Assembly (NCBI RefSeq): GCF_047338595.1
Contig: NZ_JBLFBO010000003.1
Coordinates: 1 to 64,000, forward strand
Direction of reading: 5' to 3'
Length of the DNA: 64,000 nucleotides
DNA from: Nitrospira_D sp019636945
Lineage (GTDB): Bacteria; Nitrospirota; Nitrospiria; Nitrospirales; Nitrospiraceae
The position numbers and the translations under genes were made by a program. Of the stretch, positions 45,745 to 54,504 are shown piece by piece. The notes beneath the pieces were generated by a model, which was not told the DNA's origin, did no database searches, and worked only from the letters and a program-made list of their open reading frames with translations. Within the stretch, counting starts at the first letter, position 1. Every line of letters begins with the position of its first letter.

Positions 45745-46467
45745 ATGAGTTCTTCGATACGGGTCGTATTTTTTGATGCAGCCGATACCCTTTTTCATGT
45801 GCGTGGGTCGGTCGGTGAGATCTATCTCCGGCATGCGATCGAGTTCGGATTCTTACAAAAGCCGGATTCGTTGGTAGCGATCACGCAAGCGTTTAGCCGA
45901 GCGTTCCGCGAAGCTCCGCCACCGATATTTGCTACGGTGGACCCGGTACGGCTCAAGCAGAGTGAACGACTCTGGTGGTTCGATATCGTGCACAACGTCT
46001 TTTATCGTGTCGGCATGTTTGAGCGGTTCGACGAGTTTTTCGATCATGTGTTTCGAGTCTTTGAGGATCATGGATCCTGGCGGTTATTTCCTGAAACGGT
46101 CTCGACGTTGACTCGGCTGAAGGCCCAGGGATTGGAGTTGGGGATTATCTCCAATTTTGACTCCCGGCTCTTTGGTGTGTTGCGGGGACTCGGCATCGCG
46201 GAGGCCTTCGATACCATTACGATCTCAAGTGTGGCCCAAGCGGCGAAACCGGCCCCACAGATTTTTCAGAGTGCCTTAGAAAAGCATGCCGTGGATCCGG
46301 AAGAGGCGCTGCATGTCGGTGACAGTCTGCGAGAGGATGTGGAGGGTGGAAGGAAGGCCGGACTGCACGTCGCCTTGATAGACCGCGAGGGGAAAGAACA
46401 ACAGGGCGATGTTCTACGTATCAAGAGTCTAGATGAGCTGTTCCCCCTGCTAGGTCGGATCGAGTAG
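45745..46467 (+). CDS. HAD-superfamily hydrolase
   Basis: This 240-residue haloacid-dehalogenase-like phosphatase has motif I in VFFDAADTLF (nucleophile Asp; the second Asp is D-T spaced as in HDHD3-type proteins). Motif II is in GIISNFDSR, Lys in AAKPAPQIFQ and motif IV in LHVGDSLREDVEGGRKAG. The helical cap follows motif I. ATG 45745 has gggag upstream. Substrate unknown. Its 3' end overlaps the convergent sirtuin gene by 18 bases. Confidence 0.85.
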   Translation: MSSSIRVVFFDAADTLFHVRGSVGEIYLRHAIEFGFLQKPDSLVAITQAFSRAFREAPPPIFATVDPVRLKQSERLWWFDIVHNVFYRVGMFERFDEFFDHVFRVFEDHGSWRLFPETVSTLTRLKAQGLELGIISNFDSRLFGVLRGLGIAEAFDTITISSVAQAAKPAPQIFQSALEKHAVDPEEALHVGDSLREDVEGGRKAGLHVALIDREGKEQQGDVLRIKSLDELFPLLGRIE

Positions 46468-47184
46468 GAGTGGGACCAGGTCTTTGGCACGACCTTGCAG
46501 CGAGACATCGACCAACGAGGACTGCGGTGTGGGATCCAGATTGATTTCAACGACGTATGCACCGGCTTCTTTTGCGACAGAGGCGAAACCGGCGGCTGGA
46601 TAGACGACACCGGATGTGCCGATGACGAGCAGAAGGTCGCAGCTTTTCAGGACTGTGGAGCATTGCTGAAGGTCCGCAGCGAAGAGGGACTCTCCGAACC
46701 AGACGATATGCGGACGGAGCAGAGCCCCGCAATGAGGGCAAAACGGCAAGATGGAAATCGGGACGTCACGGTTTTCGCTCACCGCCTGGCAGCCGGTGCA
46801 ACGGACTTTCCAGATATTGCCGTGAATCTCCGAGAGCTTCTGCGAACCGGCGTCTCGATGTAATCCATCGACGTTTTGTGTCGCCAGCCAGAAGGCCGGA
46901 GCGCGACGTTCCAATTCGACAATCGCCCGGTGGGCCGCATTCGGCTGTTTCGTCGCGATCAGCTCGCGCCGCCAGTTGTACCACTCCCACACAAGTTTCG
47001 GGTCGCGCGCAAATGCGTCCGGTGTGGCAAGATCTTCCGCCCGGTGCTGACGCCACAAACCATCCGCGCCGCGAAACGTCGGCACACCACTGTCGGCCGA
47101 AATCCCTGCACCAGTCAATACCGTGATGTTCCGGGCGGCGGCGAGACGTTGTCTCACAAGTCTCAGATCGGAACTAGGCGCCAT
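46450..47184 (-). CDS. cobB: NAD-dependent protein deacylase (sirtuin, class III type)
   Basis: This 244-residue SIR2 enzyme has GAGISADSGVPTFRG, TQNVDGLH and the general-base His in EIHGN. Zinc is held by CTGC and CPHC. The helix WYNWRREL supplies the Tyr-x-x-Arg pair that in CobB/SIRT5-like sirtuins recognises negatively charged acyl groups, so desuccinylase/demalonylase activity is plausible. Convergent with the HAD gene. Confidence 0.92.
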   Translation of the reverse strand: MAPSSDLRLVRQRLAAARNITVLTGAGISADSGVPTFRGADGLWRQHRAEDLATPDAFARDPKLVWEWYNWRRELIATKQPNAAHRAIVELERRAPAFWLATQNVDGLHRDAGSQKLSEIHGNIWKVRCTGCQAVSENRDVPISILPFCPHCGALLRPHIVWFGESLFAADLQQCSTVLKSCDLLLVIGTSGVVYPAAGFASVAKEAGAYVVEINLDPTPQSSLVDVSLQGRAKDLVPLLLDPT

Positions 47185-47274
47185 ACGCTGTCAGGTCTCC
47201 TCGGAGCGGCTGCGTCACCGCATGCCCGCATGCTATAGTACGTTCCGTTTTTTTCGCAACCAGAGGATGTAGGC

Positions 47275-48621
47275 ATGAAACAGATCTTGATGGTCGGTGC
47301 TGGATCGGTCGGTGGATTTTTCGGGGCACGATTGGCCAAAACAAATCCGGACGTGTCGTTCTTATTGCGGCCCAAGACGCTAGCAGCTGTGAAACGGAAC
47401 GGATTAACGATCCGCAGTGCCGACGGAACCTTTACGGTCAGGCCACAGGCCGCTGCAGATGTACGAGAGCTTCCTCGTCCGGATCTCATCATGCTTGCTG
47501 TGAAAGCCTATGATCTCGATGAAGTGTTGACGCAGATCGAGCCGGTGCTCACGGATCAGACGGTGATTCTCACGCTACAGAACGGGATTGATACGGAAGA
47601 CCGGCTCTTGGCAAGACTCCAACGTGATTGTGTCGTCGGTGGTGTGGCCTACATCTATTCGAAAATTGCTGAGCCGGGCGTGATCGATCACTACAAGAAA
47701 GGCGCGGTCGCGATCGGTGAGTTCATGGGCTATGAGAGTGACCGTCTGCTCAAGATTCGAGATGTGTTTGCGTCGGCGAATATTCCCTGTCACCTATCCA
47801 AAGATATTCGACGGAGTAAATGGGAGAAGATGTGTTGGAACTGTGTCTTCAACCCGATTACCGTGCTCATCGATGACCATGTAGCCAGGGCACTGGACCA
47901 TCCGGAAATGACGGGCGTGATCAGGCAGATCGTCGGTGAAGTTGCGGCAATCTCAGCGGCGATGAAGGTCCCGTTACCACTGGATATGCCGGAACGAGTC
48001 GTGAAAGCAACGCAGGAAATCCGCGATATTCATACGTCGATGTATGACGATTGGAAGGCGGGGCGACGAACCGAGATCGACTATCTGAACGGCTTCATCG
48101 TTCAGAAGGGGCGGGAGCTTGGGATTCCCACTCCAGTCAATGAAGCCCTGACGGCCATGATCAAGACCATGACGGAAAAAGAACCGGCCGGCGCCGGTCG
48201 AGTTCGGATCGAGGGGGCTGTCGTCCAACCGGTCTCCTTCGATCGTGCCGCCCTTGCGGCGCTGCCCGCAGAGCATCAGCTCGATGTGTCCACCGTCATG
48301 CCCGGCATACAGGGGCTGGGGATTCGGTTGAAGGGGCTTCTAGATGTTCCGGCACTGGCGATCGACGCGGATCATGTGGTCTTCGATGCATCGGACGGAC
48401 GCTACTCGGCTTGTCTCACCTTGCAGCAGGCGCGAGAGCATGGCGTGCTTGTTTACGAACTGAATGGAGCTGCCTTACCCGATACAAAAGGCGGGCCCTT
48501 CCGGCTGGTCACTCCGGGATTGGGAGATCTGTGCGCCAATGTCAAAGGAGTTGCGCGGATTGAGATCACGAAGGGGCCCGGGAGAGACACGAGGCAAACG
48601 ACGTGTCCGCCGACTTCATGA
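47275..48621 (+). CDS. ketopantoate reductase-like protein fused to a sulfite-oxidase-fold domain
   Basis: This protein has 448 residues. Residues 1-300 are PanE/ApbA type: ILMVGAGSVGGFFGARL, MLAVKAYDLDEVL, KWEKMCWNCVFNPIT and the EIDYLNGFIVQKGRELG helix. Residues about 305-430 match the oxidoreductase molybdopterin-binding fold (RIEGAVVQP, GLGIRLKGLLDV, VLVYELNGAALP, GGPFRLVTPGLG, NVKGVARIEI). The Cys that ligates molybdenum in true members is replaced near TVMPGIQG. The C-terminal domain is probably a non-catalytic sensor or binding module. NADPH-dependent reductase function is expected but the substrate is uncertain. Confidence 0.8.
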   Translation: MKQILMVGAGSVGGFFGARLAKTNPDVSFLLRPKTLAAVKRNGLTIRSADGTFTVRPQAAADVRELPRPDLIMLAVKAYDLDEVLTQIEPVLTDQTVILTLQNGIDTEDRLLARLQRDCVVGGVAYIYSKIAEPGVIDHYKKGAVAIGEFMGYESDRLLKIRDVFASANIPCHLSKDIRRSKWEKMCWNCVFNPITVLIDDHVARALDHPEMTGVIRQIVGEVAAISAAMKVPLPLDMPERVVKATQEIRDIHTSMYDDWKAGRRTEIDYLNGFIVQKGRELGIPTPVNEALTAMIKTMTEKEPAGAGRVRIEGAVVQPVSFDRAALAALPAEHQLDVSTVMPGIQGLGIRLKGLLDVPALAIDADHVVFDASDGRYSACLTLQQAREHGVLVYELNGAALPDTKGGPFRLVTPGLGDLCANVKGVARIEITKGPGRDTRQTTCPPTS

Positions 48622-48636
48622 CTCGGATGAGGGAAG

Positions 48637-49389
48637 ATGGCGCGCATCGTGGCGCTTGGCGCCAGTAACCTCACCCGTGGATTCCAGACGATTGTCTCAA
48701 CGGCTCGATCAGTATGGGGACCGGAGGTTGAAATACTTGCGGCGCATGGTCATGGGCGATCGTACGGAGCACCGAGCCGATTTCTTTTTCGCACGTTGCC
48801 CAGCATCCTCAAGTCTGGACTCTGGTCGGAGTTGGAGCAGCGTCCTCCGATGGTGACCAGGGCACTTGTCACTGATGTTGGGAATGATATTCTCTACGGC
48901 TTCTCGGTTGAGCGAACGTTGGGCTGGGCTGAAGAGGCGCTTCGTCGTCTGGCTCGTGTGACACAGGATATCGTGCTGACGGGATTGCCGCTTGCTGCGG
49001 TCTACCGGCTCTCACAGATCAAATTTCTTGCATTCCGTTCGATGCTCGTGCCGTCTTGTCGACTTACGCTCAGCCAAGTCATCGACCGAGCCGAAGGTGT
49101 GCACGAAGGGTTGGTGAAGTTGTCCTCGGTTTATGGGGCGAAGTTTTCCCAACTTGATCCTGTTTGGTATGGATTCGATCCCATCCATGTGCGGCCGTCA
49201 TACTGGCGCACGGCTTGGCAGGAGATTCTGGGAGAACGGGTTCTAGAATCGCAGAGGACTCGAGCGATGCTGGAGTCGGCTCGGTTATACCTGATGCGTC
49301 CGGAACGTCGCTTGATCTTTGGGATCGAACAGGTGACACCGCAGTCTGGTGTCGTCCTTCGCTCCGGCGGACAGGTCTGGTTGTATTGA
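48637..49389 (+). CDS. SGNH-hydrolase-like protein
   Basis: This 250-residue protein without a signal peptide has the pattern of SGNH/GDSL hydrolases. Block I is the GASNLTRG variant with Ser, block III VGNDILYG, and block V DPIHVRP, where Asp and His complete the triad. HGHGRSYG carries a Gly-rich oxyanion loop. The specific ester substrate is unknown. It follows the PanE fusion by 15 bases and is probably co-transcribed with it. Confidence 0.7.
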   Translation: MARIVALGASNLTRGFQTIVSTARSVWGPEVEILAAHGHGRSYGAPSRFLFRTLPSILKSGLWSELEQRPPMVTRALVTDVGNDILYGFSVERTLGWAEEALRRLARVTQDIVLTGLPLAAVYRLSQIKFLAFRSMLVPSCRLTLSQVIDRAEGVHEGLVKLSSVYGAKFSQLDPVWYGFDPIHVRPSYWRTAWQEILGERVLESQRTRAMLESARLYLMRPERRLIFGIEQVTPQSGVVLRSGGQVWLY

Positions 49390-49459
49390 TTTGGGATGCG
49401 GTCTCCACTCGAACGCTCGCTGTCGGGTGGTTGGGACTGGCTGCAGAGGGGAGGATGAA

Positions 49460-49807
49460 TTGTCTGAGCCAACGTTTCACTATTCGATCTTCATCAAACG
49501 AGCCGTCACGGGCCTCATTCTCGGAGGTCTCGCCGGCGCAGTCCAAGTGTGGTTTGTTAAACGTGATCTCATATATCTCTGGGCCTCCATTGCGGCTGGT
49601 GTGGTGTATATGACCGCTTGGGTGACCTGTACAGATTGGCTGAAGCTTGCCGGAGGGAAGATTGCTCTTGGCGGGGTCTCAGGGTTGCTGGCAGCCATCG
49701 TGTGGTGGGCTATTGCTGTTCCGGCTGACGATACCTTCATCCAAGCTGCAGTGGCCGGCACCTGCTTTGGGGCAGCCTTCGCCTGGTCGGATCGGCGAGG
49801 GACCTGA
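49460..49807 (+). CDS. small integral membrane protein
   Basis: This 115-residue protein has about four hydrophobic helices (AVTGLILGGLAGAVQVWF, YLWASIAAGVVYMTAWV, ALGGVSGLLAAIVWWAI and AAVAGTCFGAAFAW). The start TTG 49460 is chosen for ggggagga at 49449-49456. No family is recognised. It follows the SGNH-like gene on the same strand. Confidence 0.6.
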   Translation: MSEPTFHYSIFIKRAVTGLILGGLAGAVQVWFVKRDLIYLWASIAAGVVYMTAWVTCTDWLKLAGGKIALGGVSGLLAAIVWWAIAVPADDTFIQAAVAGTCFGAAFAWSDRRGT

Positions 49808-49928
49808 ATTTCTCTTTGATTCGCATCATCGGGGCAGGCGTGTTGATTACCGCCACTATTTCTCATAGCTGCAGGGAAGACTATGGGCTCCTCAGAATTG
49901 ATTTGGTCGGTGTTGAGCCAAACTCGAC

Positions 49929-49957
49929 TTGCCCGCAAGTTTCTCCTGGAGTATAGT
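49929..49957 (+). promoter_or_regulatory. promoter of small membrane paralogue 1 (leaderless)
   Basis: TTGCCC at 49929-49934, a 17-base spacer, then TATAGT at 49952-49957. Only seven bases separate the -10 box from ATG 49965, so transcription would start at or next to the start codon. A GGAG at 49948 overlaps the -10 upstream edge and would not be transcribed. Confidence 0.65.
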
Positions 49958-49964
49958 GACCTTT

Positions 49965-50264
49965 ATGTCCATGTTATGGATTGACAGAGGTGACTCTTCT
50001 TCATTGCCTAAGGAAAGAATCTCCGTGGTTCTCATCCTCTTTGTCTGTATCTGTGTCGTGTCACAAATGCTTGGAGCTCCAGTGACGCTGATTGATTTAT
50101 TTACGTCGGACACACCGGCGGAATCACTCTCTGAAGACTTCTCTATTCCTCCAATCACACCGAAACCAGGAACACCCAGCCGGTTTAGCTTCCATGTAGC
50201 GTTCGAACCGTCGTTTCACATTTCAATCTTCTCAACATCGGTCTTTCACCCTCCCCAGGTCTAG
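49965..50264 (+). CDS. small single-pass membrane protein, QMLG/SEDFS family, paralogue 1
   Basis: This 99-residue protein starts MSMLWIDRGDSSS and has one transmembrane helix (ISVVLILFVCICVVSQMLG). The family core VTLIDLFTSD and ESLSEDFSIPP follow, and it ends SVFHPPQV. Three paralogues lie at 53811, 55382 and 59692. The hydrophobic helix near the N-terminus with a longer tail suggests an inner-membrane anchor with an exported or cytoplasmic segment. I know no named family. ATG 49965 is fixed by the promoter distance. Confidence 0.7.
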   Translation: MSMLWIDRGDSSSLPKERISVVLILFVCICVVSQMLGAPVTLIDLFTSDTPAESLSEDFSIPPITPKPGTPSRFSFHVAFEPSFHISIFSTSVFHPPQV

Positions 50265-50421
50265 TCTTCCATTTTTCATAGCATATCGAAGCTGTGGGTC
50301 TGCATCTCTGAGACCTTCACACGTGAGCATCAGCGCCTCACGCATTGCGTGTGGTGCGAGGATCGATGTGGGACTCTGATCTCAGGGGGGTCCGGCCATG
50401 ATGTAAGGAGCTAGAAGAACC

Positions 50422-50760
50422 ATGAAAAGGACAAGTGTTTTTACCGGTAGGGTCTTGTTGATGGTGTTGAGCGGATTTCTCAATGGACCGGGTGTGTGGG
50501 CCGTGTACGAGTTTGCTCCAAACGAGCGTACGGTCATCCAGCCTGAAAAGGCCGGAATAGCGGAGACGTTGCTCGATTTCAAAATTGAAGAAGCTGTCGG
50601 ACACACTCAACCATCAGACTGTACGGCAGTCCAGAAGTTGGAGAATGATCGCAAAAAATTAGACCCGCAGTTGTCGGGTTCCGACGAGAGGGACCGTCTC
50701 AATTCGGCGGAAAATAATCCATGCAAAAATGCCGATTCGTCCTTGCTGATGAACCGGTGA
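50422..50760 (+). CDS. hypothetical secreted protein
   Basis: This 112-residue protein has a signal peptide (RVLLMVLSGFLNGPGVWA). The mature part is charged and helical with two Cys (PSDCTAVQKLEND, NNPCKNADSS). Shine-Dalgarno aggagc lies upstream of ATG 50422. No domain is recognised. It sits in a run of small exported proteins on the plus strand. Confidence 0.6.
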   Translation: MKRTSVFTGRVLLMVLSGFLNGPGVWAVYEFAPNERTVIQPEKAGIAETLLDFKIEEAVGHTQPSDCTAVQKLENDRKKLDPQLSGSDERDRLNSAENNPCKNADSSLLMNR

Positions 50761-50842
50761 TGGTGCGTGTGAGAAAACATGGCTCTGCGTGTGATGACAT
50801 CCAGAGCAATGATCTGAGTACTTAGCAAAGGGAGGCTTATCA

Positions 50843-51355
50843 ATGACCTCTGTCGTGAATAGGTTGAGAAATAACCGAGATCTCATGCTCGCGCTGTTTC
50901 TTGCAAGCACATGGTTCTTCTTACAGGCAGAATCTGTGACCGATGGTGAGGGCAGTACAAACTCTGGCGTGTCTGTCGTCGTTCTCGCCATGCAGGATGA
51001 CGCTGCTCCTGCACTGCAAGGTCTGCCGACTCCGAATAGCACCAAGAAGCACAATCGAACTGAGTCAATGGAAACGCCCAGCCTCTCGCTCAAGCAGGCA
51101 TCCATCTTATTGCATAGAGCGGCCAATGCTATTGAAAAGGATGATGTCTTGACGGTGCAGCTTATTCGGCAGGTAATCGCTATTCTGAAGCACCACGTGA
51201 TCCCATCGCTCCTTGATCGTCATTCAACTCTAGTCCCTATTACGTGGCTCTCAGGCTTGCCGGAGCAAGGAATCGATCATGAGGAGTCGGTGAGTCACGC
51301 CGGCCAATCGCTGTTTCGACATAAGTCTTCTGTCTCGAACGAGCGGGGAACATGA
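50843..51355 (+). CDS. hypothetical secreted protein
   Basis: This 170-residue protein has an N-terminal signal segment (RDLMLALFLASTWFFLQA) and a Ser/Thr-rich linker. A helical part follows (SLSLKQASILLHRAANAIEK, then RQVIAILKHHVIPSLL), and the His-rich tail is likely disordered. gggagg lies upstream of the ATG. No family is recognised. Confidence 0.55.
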   Translation: MTSVVNRLRNNRDLMLALFLASTWFFLQAESVTDGEGSTNSGVSVVVLAMQDDAAPALQGLPTPNSTKKHNRTESMETPSLSLKQASILLHRAANAIEKDDVLTVQLIRQVIAILKHHVIPSLLDRHSTLVPITWLSGLPEQGIDHEESVSHAGQSLFRHKSSVSNERGT

Positions 51356-51446
51356 AGGTTCTGGAATGCTGACGAGATATGCCCGTGCCTGGAGAGGCAG
51401 AGCCGTAAACTATTGGGGTTCTGAATAGACTGAAGCGGAGGACATA

Positions 51447-51644
51447 ATGAGTAGCAATGGTCACGCAACGCCATTAGAAAGTCTTTCTGACATACTTTGC
51501 ACAGGGTGCGGACTTCCTGCAAATCCTGATTCTGATCATGTTGTGATGGAGGTCAGGAAGGGTTGGACTCCTAAAGACACTGTCTGCCTTGTTTGGCACC
51601 GTGGCTGTTACAATGAGTTTCTCGATCACGGTGAAGAATCATGA
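51447..51644 (+). CDS. small putative zinc-binding protein
   Basis: This 65-residue soluble protein contains CTGCGLP and later HRGCYNEFLDHG, giving a possible C-x-x-C plus H-x-x-C or H-C metal site. ggagg is placed well upstream of the ATG. The role is unknown. It precedes hflK by 80 bases. Confidence 0.6.
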   Translation: MSSNGHATPLESLSDILCTGCGLPANPDSDHVVMEVRKGWTPKDTVCLVWHRGCYNEFLDHGEES

Positions 51645-51724
51645 CCAGGTTTATTCGGGAATGACGAAAAGGATGATCGGCTAGATTCGAAATGTTCTAA
51701 GTCTTTCTCATGGGAGAAGATGTC

Positions 51725-52861
51725 ATGGTCTGGGACCCCAACGATCCATGGAGCAGGAATAAAGACCCGCTTGAGGAGGCTCTCAAGCAAGTCCGGTCGA
51801 AGATGAAGGAGCTCTTCACTGCTGAGCAGTTCGGAGGGTGGAAGAGCGGTCTACCTACCGGGGGACTGCTCAATGTGGTCATCACGGCCTTGCTGATTTT
51901 CTTCATTTGGCAATCGGTGTTTATCGTCGCCCCGGACGAGGAAGGGGTCGTCAAACGATTTGGGGTGCCGGTTCGCACCGTCGAGCCAGGGCCCCACTTC
52001 AAAATCCCCTTCGCTGAAACCGTTCTTCAGCCCAAGGTTGCCAAGCTGTTTCGTGTCGAGGTCGGCTTCCGTACCAGTCAGCAGGGCCGCCAGCAAATGG
52101 TGCCGCAAGAAGCCCTGATGTTGACCGGCGATATGAACATCCTGGCAATCGAGTTTATCGTGCAGTACAAGATCAAAGAAGCCGGAGAGTTTCTGTTCAA
52201 CGTCGCGGATATCCATGAGACCATCGGCAAGGCGGCAGAAGCCTCCATGCGGGAAGTGGTCGGGAAGAGCAAGATCGACGAAGCCTTGACCACCGGCAAA
52301 GCGGTGATTCAGCAAGACACGATGACGCTGTTACAGACGATCCTGGATCAGTACCACTCCGGAGTGCAGATTGCCGCCGTGCAATTGCAAGACGTCGATC
52401 CGCCGGAAGCGGTCGCCGCCGCGTTCAAAGACGTGACCAACGCCAAGGAGGATCGGGAAAAGCTCATCAACCAGGCGCAAGGGTATCGCAACGACATCAT
52501 CCCGAGGGCCAAGGGAGAAGCGGCGGAGCTCGTCAACCGCGCCAAGGGGTTTGCCCAGGCTCGCCTCAATCGCGCGCAGGGTGAGGCCAATCGCTTTCTG
52601 GCGACCCTCAAAGAGTACAACCAATCAAAGGATGTCATCAGCAAACGGATTTATATCGAAACGATGGAGGAAATCCTCCCCAATATGGAGAAGATCATCA
52701 TCGATGGGAAAGGGGGCGAGCGCCTGCTCCCGTATCTCCCGTTGGATCGCCGCTCGAAGCTGACCGCAGCCAGTGGGGCAAAGGCCAGCTCGCAGCTGGA
52801 GAGTGAAGAATCCCGGCCAGAACCCTCGCCCACACTGAAATCGAGAGGAGCTCGGCCATGA
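51725..52861 (+). CDS. hflK: HflK-type SPFH membrane protease modulator
   Basis: The protein has 378 residues. A short Asp/Trp-rich N-terminus is followed by one transmembrane helix (LLNVVITALLIFFIWQSVFI). The SPFH/band-7 domain (GVVKRFGVPVRTVEPGPHFK) leads to a long coiled coil (KLINQAQGYRNDIIPRAKGE). HflK and HflC form a large cage around FtsH and control its access to membrane proteins. The start ATG 51725 is preferred because gggagaag stands 6 bases before it. The end overlaps hflC by 4 bases (ATGA). Confidence 0.93.
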   Translation: MVWDPNDPWSRNKDPLEEALKQVRSKMKELFTAEQFGGWKSGLPTGGLLNVVITALLIFFIWQSVFIVAPDEEGVVKRFGVPVRTVEPGPHFKIPFAETVLQPKVAKLFRVEVGFRTSQQGRQQMVPQEALMLTGDMNILAIEFIVQYKIKEAGEFLFNVADIHETIGKAAEASMREVVGKSKIDEALTTGKAVIQQDTMTLLQTILDQYHSGVQIAAVQLQDVDPPEAVAAAFKDVTNAKEDREKLINQAQGYRNDIIPRAKGEAAELVNRAKGFAQARLNRAQGEANRFLATLKEYNQSKDVISKRIYIETMEEILPNMEKIIIDGKGGERLLPYLPLDRRSKLTAASGAKASSQLESEESRPEPSPTLKSRGARP

Positions 52862-53718
52862 CCAAGCAGGGGTTGGTGCTGACCGTCGTGGCCGCGATTC
52901 TCGCGTTGTTTGTCCTCGGGGCTTCGCCGCTCTTCGTCGTGGACGTCATCCAGACCGCGATCGTGGTCCAGCTGGGGAAACCCGTTCGGAACATCACCGA
53001 ACCGGGCCTCTACATGAAGGTCCCCTTCGTCCAAGAGGTCACCTACTTCGACAAGCGGCTGTTGGATTATGATTCGAACGCCCAGGACGTCATTACCTCG
53101 GACAAGAAGACCCTCTTGTTGGATAACTTTGCAAAATGGCGCATCGTCGACCCGCTCAAGGTGTATCAAAACTTCCAGAGCCAGCGCGGCGCGCTCCAAC
53201 GCCTGCACGATATCATCTATTCCGAACTCCGCGTGGAATTAGGCCGGCATGAGCTCCTCGAGATCGTGTCGAGCACGAGAGCGGATATCATGCGGGTCGT
53301 CACCGAACGCGCAAAGGAAAAAGCCGCGGGGTACGGCATCGAGATTCAGGATGTGCGGATCAAGCGGGCCGACTTGCCGGAACAGAACGAGAAAGCTGTC
53401 TTTGCACGGATGCAGGCAGAACGGGAGCGCCAGGCGAAACAATATCGCGCGGAAGGCGCAGAAGAAGCGCAGAAGATTCGATCGGAAGCGGAGAAAGACC
53501 GAGAGATTATCCTCGCCCAAGCCTATAAAGAGTCGGAGGAGCTTCGGGGAGGCGGCGACGCGAAGGCGTTTCGCATCTACGCGGACGCCTACCGCCAGGA
53601 CCTGAAGTTCTTCGAGTTCACCCGCTCAATGGAAGCCTACAAGAGCGCGTTCAAGGACGGCTCCACGCTGGTCATGAGCCCAGACTCTGAGTTCTTCCGG
53701 TACTTGAAGCAGCGTTAG
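52858..53718 (+). CDS. hflC: HflC-type SPFH membrane protease modulator
   Basis: This 286-residue partner of HflK has an N-terminal signal-anchor (LVLTVVAAILALFVLGASPLF). The SPFH domain (AIVVQLGKPVRNITEPGLYM, KKTLLLDNFAKWRIVDPL) and coiled coil (AERERQAKQYRAEGAEEAQK) follow. The C-terminal FEFTRSMEAYKSAF and DSEFFRYLKQR are typical of HflC. Translationally coupled to hflK. Downstream lies paralogue 2 of the small membrane family. Confidence 0.94.
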   Translation: MTKQGLVLTVVAAILALFVLGASPLFVVDVIQTAIVVQLGKPVRNITEPGLYMKVPFVQEVTYFDKRLLDYDSNAQDVITSDKKTLLLDNFAKWRIVDPLKVYQNFQSQRGALQRLHDIIYSELRVELGRHELLEIVSSTRADIMRVVTERAKEKAAGYGIEIQDVRIKRADLPEQNEKAVFARMQAERERQAKQYRAEGAEEAQKIRSEAEKDREIILAQAYKESEELRGGGDAKAFRIYADAYRQDLKFFEFTRSMEAYKSAFKDGSTLVMSPDSEFFRYLKQR

Positions 53719-53773
53719 CGTTCCGCAGCACGGTTCTATATTGTCTGATTTCACGGGAACGATTTCTATTCGG

Positions 53774-53803
53774 TTGCTCATCGAGGCAGCGTCAGAGTAT
53801 ATT
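53774..53803 (+). promoter_or_regulatory. promoter of small membrane paralogue 2 (leaderless)
   Basis: TTGCTC at 53774-53779, an 18-base spacer, then TATATT at 53798-53803. Seven bases separate it from ATG 53811. No Shine-Dalgarno is present between the -10 box and the start. Confidence 0.6.
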
Positions 53804-53810
53804 GCGTCTG

Positions 53811-54104
53811 ATGAGTCACATTGGGGAAAGTACGATTCGTTTGTTTCCTTCGTGCACAGGTGAGGTCATTCTGATCCTCCTCGTCTGTCTTTGCGTAGTC
53901 TTCCAAATGCTGGGGGTACCAGTCACCTTGCTTGATCTGCTGACGTCAGATGCGCCGGTTGAATCGCTCTCCGAGGACTTTTCGATTCCTCCGAGCATGC
54001 CAGAACCCGGTACTCCGAATCGGTCTCGGTTCACTGTGGAGGGTCAATCCTCGCGTCATTTTCCGTTCTTCATGACTTCAGTCTTTCATCCTCCCCAAGC
54101 GTAG
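53811..54104 (+). CDS. small single-pass membrane protein, QMLG/SEDFS family, paralogue 2
   Basis: This 97-residue protein has one hydrophobic helix (VILILLVCLCVVFQMLG). VPVTLLDLLTSD and ESLSEDFSIPP follow, and it ends TSVFHPPQA. It is the closest relative of paralogue 1, sharing the helix, the SEDFS segment and the PP tail. ATG 53811 is preferred because the -10 box ends seven bases before it. It lies directly downstream of hflC on the same strand but has its own promoter. Confidence 0.75.
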   Translation: MSHIGESTIRLFPSCTGEVILILLVCLCVVFQMLGVPVTLLDLLTSDAPVESLSEDFSIPPSMPEPGTPNRSRFTVEGQSSRHFPFFMTSVFHPPQA

Positions 54105-54256
54105 ATTTCGTTCATACCCTAATCAATTGTCGGTACGCGGTTTCCTGAAACGTTCACACGTGGCATCTACCAGTTTGATGTCTCGATAGGGCGTGAACGT
54201 TTCTGGGAGTTCGGAATATCCTGCCGATATCGGGTTTCGCAAAGCAGTGGAGGCGC

Positions 54257-54472
54257 ATGCTTTTCAAAACGAAGTACTTTGAACTGGAGATTGGCAACTT
54301 TGTGTTTATCCGTGCGCCGTGGCTGGGTTCGGTATACATCGGCCCTGACTCTGGCTGTGGCTACCTCGTGAGGAGTCGCCCGAATGAGCTTGATGCCATG
54401 CGACGCGACTATATTGAGAGGACCCGAGAAGCGTTGCGAGTACGCCGCAATCCAACAAAATGGCGACAATAG
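54257..54472 (+). CDS. small hypothetical protein
   Basis: This 71-residue protein begins MLFKTKYFELEIGNFVFIRA, predicted as beta strands, and ends in a basic helix (RRDYIERTREALRVRRNP). ggagg lies upstream of the ATG. No domain is recognised. It lies between paralogue 2 and a PepSY protein. Confidence 0.5.
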   Translation: MLFKTKYFELEIGNFVFIRAPWLGSVYIGPDSGCGYLVRSRPNELDAMRRDYIERTREALRVRRNPTKWRQ

Positions 54473-54504
54473 CTCAACTCTACGGCTAGCGTACAGAGGA
54501 AGTC

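Noticed and set aside
50300..54170. Shared TTCACACGTG motif after paralogues 1 and 2
   Set aside because: Only a ten-base match in two places with different context; could be a remnant of unit duplication but not enough for a feature.
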